Below are positions 34,995 through 43,931 of a stretch of 64,000 bases of DNA, piece after piece. The stretch comes from Candidatus Microbacterium phytovorans (GTDB lineage: Bacteria > Actinomycetota > Actinomycetes > Actinomycetales > Microbacteriaceae), in the NCBI GenBank assembly GCA_029202445.1, contig CP119321.1:2356001-2420000 (forward strand), given 5' to 3'. Both the position numbers and the translations under genes were made by a program. The notes beneath the pieces were generated by a model. The model was not told the origin of the DNA. It searched no databases and worked only from the letters and a program-made list of their open reading frames with translations. Position 1 is the stretch's first letter, and every line of letters begins with the position of its first letter.

Positions 34995-35383
34995 CGTTCG
35001 ACGCCATCGGCATCGCGGGCTCCGGCATGACCGCGCATCGCGTGTGGCTGGACGCCCTCAGCGACAACATCTCCAACATGAACACGGCCGTCTCCGGCGA
35101 CGAGGAGGCGTTCCGTCAGCGGTACGTCGCCGTGCAGGCCGACGATGCGCGTGGCGGTGTCGACGTCGCGGGAGTCGTCTGGGGCAGCGGCGAGGGCCGC
35201 CTCGTCTACGAACCGACCAACCCGCTCGCCAACGAGGCCGGGTACGTGCGCTACCCCGACATCGATCTGGGCGAGCAGATGAGCTATCTCATCCTCGCCC
35301 AGCGCGGCTACCAGGCCAACGCCGCCGTCGTCGACCGCGCCAAGACCTCGTACGAGGCAGCGCTGCAGATCGGGAGGCGCTGA
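34991..35383 (+). CDS. flgC: Flagellar proximal rod protein FlgC
   Basis: A 130-residue rod protein. The N-terminal GIAGSGMTAHRVWLDALSDNISNMNTA and the C-terminal GYVRYPDIDLGEQMSYLILAQRGYQANAAVVDRAK are standard FlgC. It builds the rod with FlgB and FliE. Its stop overlaps the fliE start (TGATG). Confidence 0.95.
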   Translation: MTFDAIGIAGSGMTAHRVWLDALSDNISNMNTAVSGDEEAFRQRYVAVQADDARGGVDVAGVVWGSGEGRLVYEPTNPLANEAGYVRYPDIDLGEQMSYLILAQRGYQANAAVVDRAKTSYEAALQIGRR

Positions 35384-35685
35384 TGCCGCCGCTGTCCGGG
35401 ATCTCGGGGATCGACGCATCGTCGCTGCCCCTCCCCTCGCTCACGTCCTCGCCCACCGACGCGGACGCCTCCTTCGGCGAGAGCATCACGGGTGCGATCG
35501 ACGATCTGCGCAGCCTCCAGTCCACGTCGAACGCACTGAGCGTCGCAGCCGTCACCGGTGACCTCGACGACATCCATTCCGCGATGATCGCGTCGACCCG
35601 GGCGTCGGTCACCCTCGAGCTGGTCGCGGCCGTGCGCAACAAGGGCGTCGAGGCGTTCAACGAGATCATGCGGATGCAAGCCTGA
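35383..35685 (+). CDS. fliE: Flagellar hook-basal body protein FliE
   Basis: A 100-residue adaptor between MS ring and rod. The conserved C-terminal block is DLDDIHSAMIASTRASVTLELVAAVRNKGVEAFNEIMRMQ. ATG 35383 overlaps the flgC stop and its own stop overlaps the fliF start by one base. Confidence 0.93.
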   Translation: MPPLSGISGIDASSLPLPSLTSSPTDADASFGESITGAIDDLRSLQSTSNALSVAAVTGDLDDIHSAMIASTRASVTLELVAAVRNKGVEAFNEIMRMQA

Positions 35686-37301
35686 TGCCCGCCGCCGTCA
35701 CGTCCGCCTTCGGCCGCCTGCGCGCCGCCGTCTCCTCTTTCTCCCTCGCCCAGCGCACCATCGCGATCATCGGGATCGCCGTACTCGTGATGGGCGCTGT
35801 CGCGTTGTCCAGCTGGCTGTCGCGCCCCGCGATGTCGCCCCTCTTCTCCGGCCTCGGCGCGGAAGACGCGAGCGCCGTCGTCGAGCAGCTGCGCGCGGCA
35901 TCCGTGCCCTACGAGCTCGCCGACGGCGGCTCGACGGTGCTCGTCGCCGAGGCCGACGTGTACGAGCAGCGGCTCGCGGCCGCGGCGTCGGGGCTGCCCC
36001 GCGCCCGCACCGATGGGTACTCCCTGTTCGACACGATGGGGGTGACGAGCTCCGAGTTCCAGCAGTCGGTCACGTACAAGCGGGCGATCGAGGGCGAGTT
36101 GGCGCGCACGATCGGGGCGCTCGACAACGTCACGACGGCGTCGGTGCAGCTCGCGATCCCCGAGGAGAGCGTGTTCGTCTCCGAGAAGGTCGACCCGACG
36201 GCATCCGTGTTCATCGAGACCGCGAACAGCACGACGCTGTCGACCGAGCAGGTCGAGGCGATCGTGCACCTGACGTCGGCCGCGGTCAGCGGCATGAAGC
36301 CCGAAGACGTCGCCGTCATCGACAGCACGGGACGCACACTGTCCGCCGTCGGGGGCGACCTCACCCGCGGGACGGATCAGCAGGCGGGCGCCTACGAGGT
36401 GCGCACGGCGGCGAACGTGCAGGACCTGCTCGACACGGTCGTCGGCGCGGGCCACGCGACCGTCTCGGTCTCGGCCGTCATGGAGCACGCGACGAGCGAA
36501 CGCATCGACGAGACCTACGTGCCCGTCGAAGGCGCCCCGCCCGCCACCGAGGAGACCTCGTCCGAGACCTACACGGGCACCGGAGCCGACCCCGGCGTGC
36601 TGGGCGCGGAGGTCGCGGCGGGGGCCGGCGACGGCGGAACCTACGAGTCCACGCAAGCGACCCGCACGAACGTCATCAACAAGTCGGTCGAGAGCACGAC
36701 GACGCCCGCCGGGGCGCTCACCCGCCAGACCGTCGCGGTCGCCGTCGATGCGGCCGCCGCGGAAGGCCTCGACGTCGACCAGCTGACTGCGCTGGTCACC
36801 ACCGCCGCCGGCATCGATCCCGACCGCGGGGATGCCGTGACCGTCGAGGTCGTGCCGTTCAGCGCGGCGGCCGCCACCGACGCGCAGGCGGCGCTGGAGG
36901 CGGCACGCGAGGCGGAGGCCGCCGAGCGCGCGGCCGAGACGACCCGCATCGCGGTCATCGCCGGGGCGGTGCTGTTCGCGGTCGTCGTGGGCATCGTCAC
37001 GCTCGTCGTGGTGAACCGCCGGCGCCGCCGGGCGGCGGAGTCGCGCGTGCTGACGCTCACGCCGGTCAGCGAACCGCTCGACGCATTCGACGCCATGACG
37101 CAGGGGCTGCCGACGCCGCAGCTCGACCCGATCACGCCCGATCTCCTCGCGACGGCCGCCCTCGAGCCCGACCCGGAGCCGGAGCTCAGCCAGGTGACCC
37201 TCGATCGCCGCCGCGCCGAGATCGGCGACTTTGCGCGCCGCGACCCGGCGAAGGCCGCCGACCTGCTCCGCCAGCTCGTCCGCGATCGGCAGGACGCATG
37301 A
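35685..37301 (+). CDS. fliF: Flagellar MS-ring protein
   Basis: A 538-residue inner-membrane ring protein. The first helix is at about 27-48 (AIIGIAVLVMGAVALSSWL), then the ring-building domains (including GYSLFDTMGVTSSEFQQSVTYKRAIEGELARTI), a disordered acidic stretch, a second helix at about 423-445, and a cytoplasmic tail RRDPAKAADLLRQLVRD that binds FliG. Length and order are normal. It overlaps fliG by 4 bp. Confidence 0.96.
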   Translation: MPAAVTSAFGRLRAAVSSFSLAQRTIAIIGIAVLVMGAVALSSWLSRPAMSPLFSGLGAEDASAVVEQLRAASVPYELADGGSTVLVAEADVYEQRLAAAASGLPRARTDGYSLFDTMGVTSSEFQQSVTYKRAIEGELARTIGALDNVTTASVQLAIPEESVFVSEKVDPTASVFIETANSTTLSTEQVEAIVHLTSAAVSGMKPEDVAVIDSTGRTLSAVGGDLTRGTDQQAGAYEVRTAANVQDLLDTVVGAGHATVSVSAVMEHATSERIDETYVPVEGAPPATEETSSETYTGTGADPGVLGAEVAAGAGDGGTYESTQATRTNVINKSVESTTTPAGALTRQTVAVAVDAAAAEGLDVDQLTALVTTAAGIDPDRGDAVTVEVVPFSAAAATDAQAALEAAREAEAAERAAETTRIAVIAGAVLFAVVVGIVTLVVVNRRRRRAAESRVLTLTPVSEPLDAFDAMTQGLPTPQLDPITPDLLATAALEPDPEPELSQVTLDRRRAEIGDFARRDPAKAADLLRQLVRDRQDA

Positions 37302-38302
37302 GTGCACTGACGGGAGCCCAGACGGCCGCGGTCGTGATGATGAACCTCGACCGCAGTCTCGCCGTCGAGGTCATGAAGCATCTCGGCGACGACGAGGCCG
37401 AGGCGATCGCGGCGGAGATCATCCGCCTGCGCGATCTCGACGCCGAGACGACCAATGCGGCCCTCACCGACTTCCACCGCGTCGCACAGGGCCACCTCCC
37501 GCCGGCACGGGGCGGTCGCGATCTCGCTACGGGACTGCTGGAGGCGTCGTTCGGCTCGGAGCGGGCGGCCGGCGTGCTGACGAAGGTGTCGTCGGCGATG
37601 ACCGGCTCGTCGTTCGACTTCCTCACGGCGATCGAGCCGGCCCAGATCGCCTCGGTCGTCGAGAGCGAACTGCCGCAGACGATCGCCCTCGTGCTCGCCC
37701 ACCTGCCGGTCGACCGCGCCGCCGCTGTGCTCGCGGAGCTGTCCGACCCGGCGCGCACCGACGTCGCCCACGCGATCGCGACGATGGGCACGGCGTCACA
37801 GGATGCCGTGTCGATCGTCGCGGGTGCCCTCCGTGCCCGGTCGGGGGTGTTCGCGACGCGCGACTCCCGCGAGACGCTCGGCGGGGTGCAGCCGCTCGTG
37901 GACATCATCAACCGCTCCGATGCGACGGTGGAGAAAGCGCTGCTGTCCAACCTCGAGGCGCGCGACAGCAGCCTGGCCGAAGACATCCGCTCCCGCATGT
38001 TCACGTTCGCCGACCTCGTCGTGCTCGACGACCGTGACGCGCAGCGGGTGCTCCGCGGCATCGAGATCCGTGTGCTGGCGCTCGCGCTGAAGGGCGCCCC
38101 GCAGGAGGTCGCCGCCGTCATCCGTCGGAACATGACCGAACGCAACCGCGAGACGCTCGACGAGGAGTCGCGCGTGCTCGGTTCGGTGCGGGTGTCGCAG
38201 GTGGAGGAGGCGCGGGCCGAGATCGTCCGCACCATCCGCAGCCTCGCCGCCGACGGCGACATCCGCGTGCGACGCGGCGACGAGGACGAGTATGTCGCCT
38301 GA
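37298..38302 (+). CDS. fliG: Flagellar motor switch protein FliG
   Basis: A 334-residue switch protein. The N-domain binds FliF (TGAQTAAVVMMNLDRSLAVEVMKHLGDDEAEAI). The middle domain follows, and the C-domain carries the torque helix (RDAQRVLRGIEIRVLALALKGAPQEVAAVI) with the charged residues that face MotA. It overlaps fliF and fliH. Confidence 0.96.
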   Translation: MSALTGAQTAAVVMMNLDRSLAVEVMKHLGDDEAEAIAAEIIRLRDLDAETTNAALTDFHRVAQGHLPPARGGRDLATGLLEASFGSERAAGVLTKVSSAMTGSSFDFLTAIEPAQIASVVESELPQTIALVLAHLPVDRAAAVLAELSDPARTDVAHAIATMGTASQDAVSIVAGALRARSGVFATRDSRETLGGVQPLVDIINRSDATVEKALLSNLEARDSSLAEDIRSRMFTFADLVVLDDRDAQRVLRGIEIRVLALALKGAPQEVAAVIRRNMTERNRETLDEESRVLGSVRVSQVEEARAEIVRTIRSLAADGDIRVRRGDEDEYVA

Positions 38303-38912
38303 ACCCGCCGCCCCGATCCCCTTCGTGCGTCGGGAGATCCCCCGACTGACCCCCGCCGGCAGCGACCGGGAACGCGAACGCGCCCGCGCGCAGGGACACG
38401 CCCTCGGGTACGCGGAGGGTCTGCGGATCGCCACCGCCGAAGCCGCCGAGGCGGCGGAGCGCGCGGATGCCGAACGCCGCAGCGCGCGGGCGACCGACGC
38501 GGCGGCCGCCGCCGAGGCACGGGCCGGGCTCGAGAAGGCCGCGGCATCCCTCCGCGATCGACTCGACATGATCGCCGGGCTCGCCGAGGAGAAGATCTGG
38601 ACCCTCGCGCTCGACGTGGCCGAGGCGATCCTCGCGCGGGAGCTGTCGCACCCTGTGCACGCCGCCCGCGTCGCGGTGTCCCGCGCCGAGCGTGCGGTCG
38701 GCGAATCCGCGGATGCCGTCGTCGTGCTCAGCGCGGACGACCTCGCCACCCTGGAGCGACTCGGCGAGGTGCCCGAGGGCGTCGCGATCGAATCCTCGCC
38801 CGCGCTCGCGTCGGGCGACGCGGTCGTGCGCGTGTCGGACGGCGACATCGACCTGCGCGTCGCGGAGGCGCTCGCCCGGGCACGGGCCGCCCTGGCGGAG
38901 GAGACGACGTGA
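38292..38912 (+). CDS. fliH: Flagellar export-ATPase stator FliH
   Basis: A 206-residue protein with a Pro-rich start, a long Ala/Glu/Arg coiled coil (about 25-95) and a C-terminal domain with KIWTLALDVAEAILARELS. It links FliI to the export gate and C-ring. It overlaps fliG by 11 bp and fliI by 4 bp. The sequence is weakly conserved, so the call leans on pattern and position. Confidence 0.85.
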   Translation: MSPEPAAPIPFVRREIPRLTPAGSDRERERARAQGHALGYAEGLRIATAEAAEAAERADAERRSARATDAAAAAEARAGLEKAAASLRDRLDMIAGLAEEKIWTLALDVAEAILARELSHPVHAARVAVSRAERAVGESADAVVVLSADDLATLERLGEVPEGVAIESSPALASGDAVVRVSDGDIDLRVAEALARARAALAEETT

Positions 38913-40204
38913 GCGGCTGGGGTGCGATCCTCGACGCCGCCCGCCCCGAGCGGACGGGCACTGTATCGCGCGTCGTCGGGCTGGGCGTCGAGGTGCGCGG
39001 CCTCACGGGCGCCGTCGGCGACCTCGTCACGATCGGCGACGACGTGACAGCCGAGGTGGTCGCCGCCGAGCGGGGAGCGCTGCGGTGCATGCCGCTGACG
39101 GTGAGCGACGGCATCCGGGTCGGCGAGCGCGCACGATCGCAGGCGGGCCGGGTGCGTGTGCCCGTGGGCGCGGGCGTGCTCGGCCGCATCATCGACGGCC
39201 TGGGTCGACCGATCGACGACCTCGGGCCCCTCACGGCGCCGCGCGTGGGGCTGGACCACGAGCCGCCACCCGTCATGGAGCGGGTGCGGATCGCCGAGCC
39301 GCTCGCGACGGGCGTGCGTGCGATCGACACGCTCACCCCGATCGGCCGCGGCCAGCGCATGGGGCTGTTCGCCGGTTCCGGCGTGGGCAAGTCGTCGCTG
39401 CTGTCGATGATCGCCCGCGGGTCGGGCGCCGACGCGAACGTGATCGCCCTGGTCGGCGAGCGCGGCCGCGAGGTGCGCGAGTTCATCGAGGACGACCTCG
39501 GCCCCGAGGGCCTGGCTCGGTCGGTCGTCGTGGTGTCGACCTCGGATCAGCCGGCGCTCGCACGGCTGCGCGCCGCGTCGACCGCTACGCGCATCGCGGA
39601 GGCGTTCCGGGATGCCGGGGGCCACGTCATGCTGATGATGGATTCGCTCACACGGGTGGCGATGGCGCAGCGCGAGATCGGCCTGGCGGCGGGCGAACCC
39701 CCCGCGACGCGCGGCTATCCGCCGTCCACGTTCCCGGTGCTCGCGCGGCTCCTGGAGCGGGCCGGCACCGACCGGCAGGGGTCGATCACGGGCGTGTACA
39801 CGGTGCTCGTGGAGGGTGACGACCACAACGAGCCCGTGGCGGACACGGTCCGCTCGATCCTCGACGGCCACGTCGTGCTCGACCGATCCCTCGCTGTGAC
39901 GGGCCACCACCCCGCGATCGACGTGCTGGGCTCGGTCTCGCGCCTGGAGGGCAAGGTCGCCGCCCCGCACCAGCGCGCCCTCGCCGCGCGCCTGCGCACG
40001 GTCCTCGCCGCACGTCAGGACGCCCGCGACCTCATCGGTATCGGCGCCTACCGGGCGGGGGCCGACCCGCGGGTCGACGCGGCGATCGCCCACGAACGCG
40101 ACATCACGGCGTTCCTCACCCAGTCCCTCGACGAGCGGTCGACCCCGGAGCAGTCCTGGCGCCGACTCGACGACCTCGTCGCCTCGTTCGGAGACCTCTC
40201 ATGA
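38909..40204 (+). CDS. fliI: Flagellar export ATPase FliI
   Basis: A 431-residue F1-beta-like ATPase. Walker A is GLFAGSGVGKSSLLSMIARG (about 152-171), the catalytic Glu is in VGERGREVREF, Walker B is VMLMMDSLTR, and REIGLAAGEPPATRGYPPSTFPVLARLLERAG is the type III ATPase signature. It energises export with FliH and FliJ. Start GTG 38909. Confidence 0.96.
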   Translation: MSGWGAILDAARPERTGTVSRVVGLGVEVRGLTGAVGDLVTIGDDVTAEVVAAERGALRCMPLTVSDGIRVGERARSQAGRVRVPVGAGVLGRIIDGLGRPIDDLGPLTAPRVGLDHEPPPVMERVRIAEPLATGVRAIDTLTPIGRGQRMGLFAGSGVGKSSLLSMIARGSGADANVIALVGERGREVREFIEDDLGPEGLARSVVVVSTSDQPALARLRAASTATRIAEAFRDAGGHVMLMMDSLTRVAMAQREIGLAAGEPPATRGYPPSTFPVLARLLERAGTDRQGSITGVYTVLVEGDDHNEPVADTVRSILDGHVVLDRSLAVTGHHPAIDVLGSVSRLEGKVAAPHQRALAARLRTVLAARQDARDLIGIGAYRAGADPRVDAAIAHERDITAFLTQSLDERSTPEQSWRRLDDLVASFGDLS

Positions 40205-40641
40205 GCCGCGGCTTCCCCCTCGCCGGTCTGCTCCGCGTGCGCGGCGTGCAGGAGCGCGCCGCCGCCGAGCGTCTGTCGCGCGCGGCCTTGGAGCACGCGC
40301 ACACGGAAGCGCGCGACCGGCATCTGCGGGCGTCGCTGACGACCGACGTCGACGCGCCCGAAGACGTCCGCACACTGGCGGCGTTGGCCGCCAGTCGTGT
40401 CGCCGCCCGCAGTCTGCTCTCCGACCTGCATGTGCTGCGCGACGCACAGGCGGCCGAAGTCGAGACCGCCCGCGCCGCGCACGCCGCCGCCCGCATCGAC
40501 GAGCACGGCCTCGAACGCCTCGCCGAGGCGCACGACCGCCGTGAGCAGCAGCGCACGCTGCGCGCGGAACAGGCCGCGCTCGATGAGATCGCGGTGGGCC
40601 GACCCGCATCCGCCGCACCGTCCCCGGAGGAGCACGCATGA
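40201..40641 (+). CDS. fliJ: Flagellar export protein FliJ
   Basis: A 146-residue predicted antiparallel coiled coil (long Ala/Arg/Glu helices through its whole length). It sits at the centre of the FliI hexamer. Sequence identity within the family is low; the call rests on size, helicity and its 4-bp overlaps with fliI and with the following fused gene. Confidence 0.82.
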   Translation: MSRGFPLAGLLRVRGVQERAAAERLSRAALEHAHTEARDRHLRASLTTDVDAPEDVRTLAALAASRVAARSLLSDLHVLRDAQAAEVETARAAHAAARIDEHGLERLAEAHDRREQQRTLRAEQAALDEIAVGRPASAAPSPEEHA

Positions 40642-42146
40642 CTCCCGTCGCCCCCACCCTCGCGTCTGCGCTGGGTCGCATCGACGACATCCAGCAGCGC
40701 ATCCGCACGCTCTCCGTCGACGCGGCCGCGCCGGCGACGGCCGGCGAGGCGGCGAGCGCGACGAGCCCGACGGCCGCCGCGTTCGCCACGGCGGTGAAGG
40801 ATGCCGGAGCCGTCGGCGACGTGCCGACCCTCCCCTCGGGACCTGTCGACGGCGGCGACATCGTCGCGCAGGCGAAGTCGTACCTGGGGGTGCCGTACGT
40901 CTTCGGCGGCGAGGACCGCTCGGGCATGGACTGCTCGGGGCTCGTGCAGCGCGTGCTCGCCGATCTCGGGATCGACGCGCCGCGCGTCGTGCAGGACCAG
41001 GCCGACATCGGCGTCGAAGTGCCGTCGCTGGCCGACGCCCAGCCCGGCGACCTCCTCGTCACGAAGGGCGAGGGACACATCGTCATCTACGCGGGCGACG
41101 GCATGGTCATCCACGCGCCGAGCCCGGGCAAGGTCGTCGAGTATCGCAACAACTGGCTGAAGGATGCCGACCTCGCCACCATCCGTCGCGTCGTGCCGCC
41201 GCCCGGGCAGTCGGTGAGCGGGCAGTCGGCGAGCGGGCAGGCGGCGAGCATCCAGGCGGTAGCAGCGGCGGTCACACCCTCCGGTGCCCCGACGCTCGCC
41301 GCGACGCTCTCCGCTGTCGCCGCGGCCTCCGGCTCGTCGTCGGGATCGGTCACGCAGGCGGCCGCGTCGCAGCTGCTCGCGTCGGTCGCTCCGCTCCTCA
41401 CCTCCGGCGGCGGCTCGGGCGGTGCCGGTACCGGCGGTGCCGCGGCGGGCGTCGCCTCGCTTGCCGCCGTCGCGCTGCGCGAGCTCGGCACCACCGGCAC
41501 GGGCGGCGCCGACCTCCTCCCGGGCCTCACGAACCCGGCCCTCGCCGGAACGGCCGCTCCCTCCGCCGCCGCGACGGTGTCGGCGCCGGCCGCGGCCGCC
41601 GCTCCGGCCGCCCCCGCGCCCCCGCTCACGCAGCAGCTCGCGGCGCCCGTGGCATCCCTCGTCCGCGGCGGTGACGGCCAGCACACCCTGACGCTCCGTG
41701 TCTCCCCCGACGATCTCGGGCCCGTGACCGTGAAGGCCCGCATCTCGGGAGGCAGCATCTCAGTCGAACTCGCTTCGGGCACCGCCGCCGGCCGCGACGC
41801 CATCCGGGCGCTGCTCGTCGACCTCCGCCGCGACCTCGCCGTTCTCGTGCCGCACTCCTCGATCGCCGTGACGGCCGCGGATGCCGGCCGCGACGGTACC
41901 TCGCTGAGCGGCACGCTCGGCGCCGCATCCGGCACCCTCGCGGGCGCGGGCGGCGGGAGCACCGGCCCCGGTCCCGGTCAGAGCGGTCCCGGCCAGAACG
42001 GGTCCGGTCAGAGCGGATCCGGCCACAGCGGCTCCGACCGCACCACCTCGAGGGATGCCGAGGCGCCCGTCGCTCTCGCGGCATCCGTCTCCGCCACACC
42101 CGACCCGACCTCGACCGCCGGCACCGGCGTCGACCTGTACGCCTGA
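40638..42146 (+). CDS. NlpC/P60 peptidase fused to FliK hook-length-control domain
   Basis: A 502-residue single open frame. Residues about 72-185 are an NlpC/P60 (C40) cysteine peptidase: Cys99 in GMDCSG, His147 in GEGHIVIY and His159 in MVIHAP as likely third residue. Residues about 190-335 are an Ala/Ser/Gly/Thr-rich linker. Residues about 345-412 match the FliK/Flg_hook C-terminal domain, with LTLRVSPDDLGPVTVKARISGGSISVEL. A low-complexity tail follows. There is no signal peptide, so export through the flagellar channel is implied. It may combine peptidoglycan cutting for the rod (the FlgJ job) with hook-length control. Confidence 0.85.
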   Translation: MTPVAPTLASALGRIDDIQQRIRTLSVDAAAPATAGEAASATSPTAAAFATAVKDAGAVGDVPTLPSGPVDGGDIVAQAKSYLGVPYVFGGEDRSGMDCSGLVQRVLADLGIDAPRVVQDQADIGVEVPSLADAQPGDLLVTKGEGHIVIYAGDGMVIHAPSPGKVVEYRNNWLKDADLATIRRVVPPPGQSVSGQSASGQAASIQAVAAAVTPSGAPTLAATLSAVAAASGSSSGSVTQAAASQLLASVAPLLTSGGGSGGAGTGGAAAGVASLAAVALRELGTTGTGGADLLPGLTNPALAGTAAPSAAATVSAPAAAAAPAAPAPPLTQQLAAPVASLVRGGDGQHTLTLRVSPDDLGPVTVKARISGGSISVELASGTAAGRDAIRALLVDLRRDLAVLVPHSSIAVTAADAGRDGTSLSGTLGAASGTLAGAGGGSTGPGPGQSGPGQNGSGQSGSGHSGSDRTTSRDAEAPVALAASVSATPDPTSTAGTGVDLYA

Positions 42147-42161
42147 CCCGAGAGGACCCCC

Positions 42162-42584
42162 ATGCCGCCCGTCGCCGCCGTCTCCGCCCCCACCGCCACC
42201 GCCGGTACGGGCGCGACCACCCCTGCCACGCCACCGAAGAAGGCGCTCGACGCGGAGGTGTTCCTGCAGCTGCTCGTCGCACAGATGAAGAACCAGGACC
42301 CCAGCTCCCCGCTCGACACGAACGAGATGATGGCGCAGACCACGCAGCTCGCCATGATGGAGCAGCTCACCGCCCTGGCCGACACGTTCACCGAGAGCTT
42401 CGCGCTCAGCATGCGCCAGACCGCCGCCGGTCTCGTCGGCACGCAGGCCTCCTATGTCGACGCCGACGGCGTCACCCGCACGGGCCTCGTCACGAAGGTC
42501 TCCTTCGAGAACAGCGTTCCCCTCGTCACCATCGGCGACGCCACCGTCCCGCTCGACGCCGTGTCGGGCATCTCCGCTTCCTGA
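42162..42584 (+). CDS. flgD: Hook assembly scaffold FlgD
   Basis: A 140-residue FlgD, short form. The N-terminal ALDAEVFLQLLVAQMKNQDPSSPLDTNEMMAQTTQLAMMEQL is diagnostic, and a small beta-rich C-terminus follows (VTRTGLVTKVSFENSVPLVTIGD). It caps the growing hook. It lies 15 bp after the fused fliK gene and 25 bp before flgE. Confidence 0.93.
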   Translation: MPPVAAVSAPTATAGTGATTPATPPKKALDAEVFLQLLVAQMKNQDPSSPLDTNEMMAQTTQLAMMEQLTALADTFTESFALSMRQTAAGLVGTQASYVDADGVTRTGLVTKVSFENSVPLVTIGDATVPLDAVSGISAS

Positions 42585-42609
42585 CCCCCACCAGAAGGGC
42601 ACCCCCACC

Positions 42610-43767
42610 ATGCTCCGTTCGCTCTACGCCGGCATCTCCGGCCTCCGCTCCCACCAGACGATGCTCGATGTCACCGGCAACAACATCGCCAACGTCAACA
42701 CCATCGGCTTCAAGGCCGGCTCGGTGCAGTTCCAGGACACGCTGTCGCAGATCGTCCAGAACTCCCGCGCCGCGCAGGACGGCGCCGGCGGCTCGAACGC
42801 CGCCCAGGTCGGCCTCGGTACGCAGATCGCCGCGATCCGCACGAACTTCGCGCAGGGCTCCGCGCAGACCACCGGCGTGCCCACCGACCTCATGGTCGCC
42901 GGCGACGGCTTCTTCGTCGTGCGCAAGGGCGCCGAGACGCTCTACACCCGCAACGGCGGCTTCTCGTTCGACGCCGCGGGTCGCCTCACGACCGCCGACG
43001 GCGCCCTCGTGCAGGGGTGGACCGCCGCCAACGGCGTCATCGCCACCGGCACCCCCATCGGCACCGTCGAACTCCCCGTCGGAGCGACCTCCCCCGCCGT
43101 GGCCACGGAAGGCGCCACCGTCACCGGCAACCTTCCCGCCGATGCCGCCGTCGGCACCGAGATCGTCCGCGACATCACGGTCTACGACGGCGAGGGCACC
43201 GCCCGTCAGCTCACGCTCACCTTCACGCGCACGGCCACCGGATGGGATGCCAGCGACGGCACCGCCACCACTCCGCTCGCGTTCACCGACGGCGCCCTCA
43301 CGGGACCGGCATCCCTCGTCTCCGGCGGGGTGACGGTCGACCTGTCCGGCGTGACCGGCTTCGCGAACCTCCGCACCGTCGCCCTCACCGATCAGGACGG
43401 ACGCGCCTCCGGTGCCCTCGTGTCGTACACGCTCACCGCCGACGGCAGCCTCGTCGGCTCGTTCAGCAACGGGGCGAGTCAGGTGCTCGCGCAGATCGCC
43501 CTCGCATCCTTCGACAACCCGGAGGGCCTCGAGAAGGCGGGCTCGTCGCAGTACCGCGTGGGCGCCAACTCCGGCGCGGCCCAGGTGGGAGTCGCCGGCA
43601 GCGACGGGCTCGGCGAACTCGTCAGCGGCGCGCTGGAGATGTCGAACGTCGACCTGTCGCAGGAGTTCACCAACCTCATCGTCGCCCAGCGCGGTTTCCA
43701 GGCGAACGCGCGCATCATCACCACGAGCGACGAGGTGCTGCAGGAGCTCACCAACCTGAAGAGGTAG
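42610..43767 (+). CDS. flgE: Flagellar hook protein FlgE
   Basis: A 385-residue hook subunit. The N-terminal MLRSLYAGISGLRSHQTMLDVTGNNIANVNTIGFKAGSV and the C-terminal ALEMSNVDLSQEFTNLIVAQRGFQANARIITTSDEVLQELTNLKR are standard. It is the last gene of the flgB operon. The normal next genes in related actinobacteria (flbD, motA) appear only at 52.6 kb, after the inserted arsenic block. No separate flgF/flgG is present. Confidence 0.95.
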   Translation: MLRSLYAGISGLRSHQTMLDVTGNNIANVNTIGFKAGSVQFQDTLSQIVQNSRAAQDGAGGSNAAQVGLGTQIAAIRTNFAQGSAQTTGVPTDLMVAGDGFFVVRKGAETLYTRNGGFSFDAAGRLTTADGALVQGWTAANGVIATGTPIGTVELPVGATSPAVATEGATVTGNLPADAAVGTEIVRDITVYDGEGTARQLTLTFTRTATGWDASDGTATTPLAFTDGALTGPASLVSGGVTVDLSGVTGFANLRTVALTDQDGRASGALVSYTLTADGSLVGSFSNGASQVLAQIALASFDNPEGLEKAGSSQYRVGANSGAAQVGVAGSDGLGELVSGALEMSNVDLSQEFTNLIVAQRGFQANARIITTSDEVLQELTNLKR

Positions 43768-43810
43768 CGCGGGGGGTGCGTGTGCTCCTGCGGCCGCTCT
43801 CGCGTGCAGG

Positions 43811-43880
43811 ATTGCGGAGATGTGCACGATTTCGGAGCAGGTGGCCCCACGGCATCCGCGGTCCTGCACATCTCCGCAAT
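43811..43880. repeat. Palindromic element with 16-bp arms after flgE
   Basis: ATTGCGGAGATGTGCA (43811-43826) and its exact complement (43865-43880) enclose 38 bp including CCACGGCATCCG. It lies between the convergent ends of flgE and the aquaporin gene and may terminate both. Confidence 0.85.
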
Positions 43881-43931
43881 TCGGTCACCCCAGCCCGCGA
43901 GACGGATGCCACGGCATCCCGCGCGCGTGGC

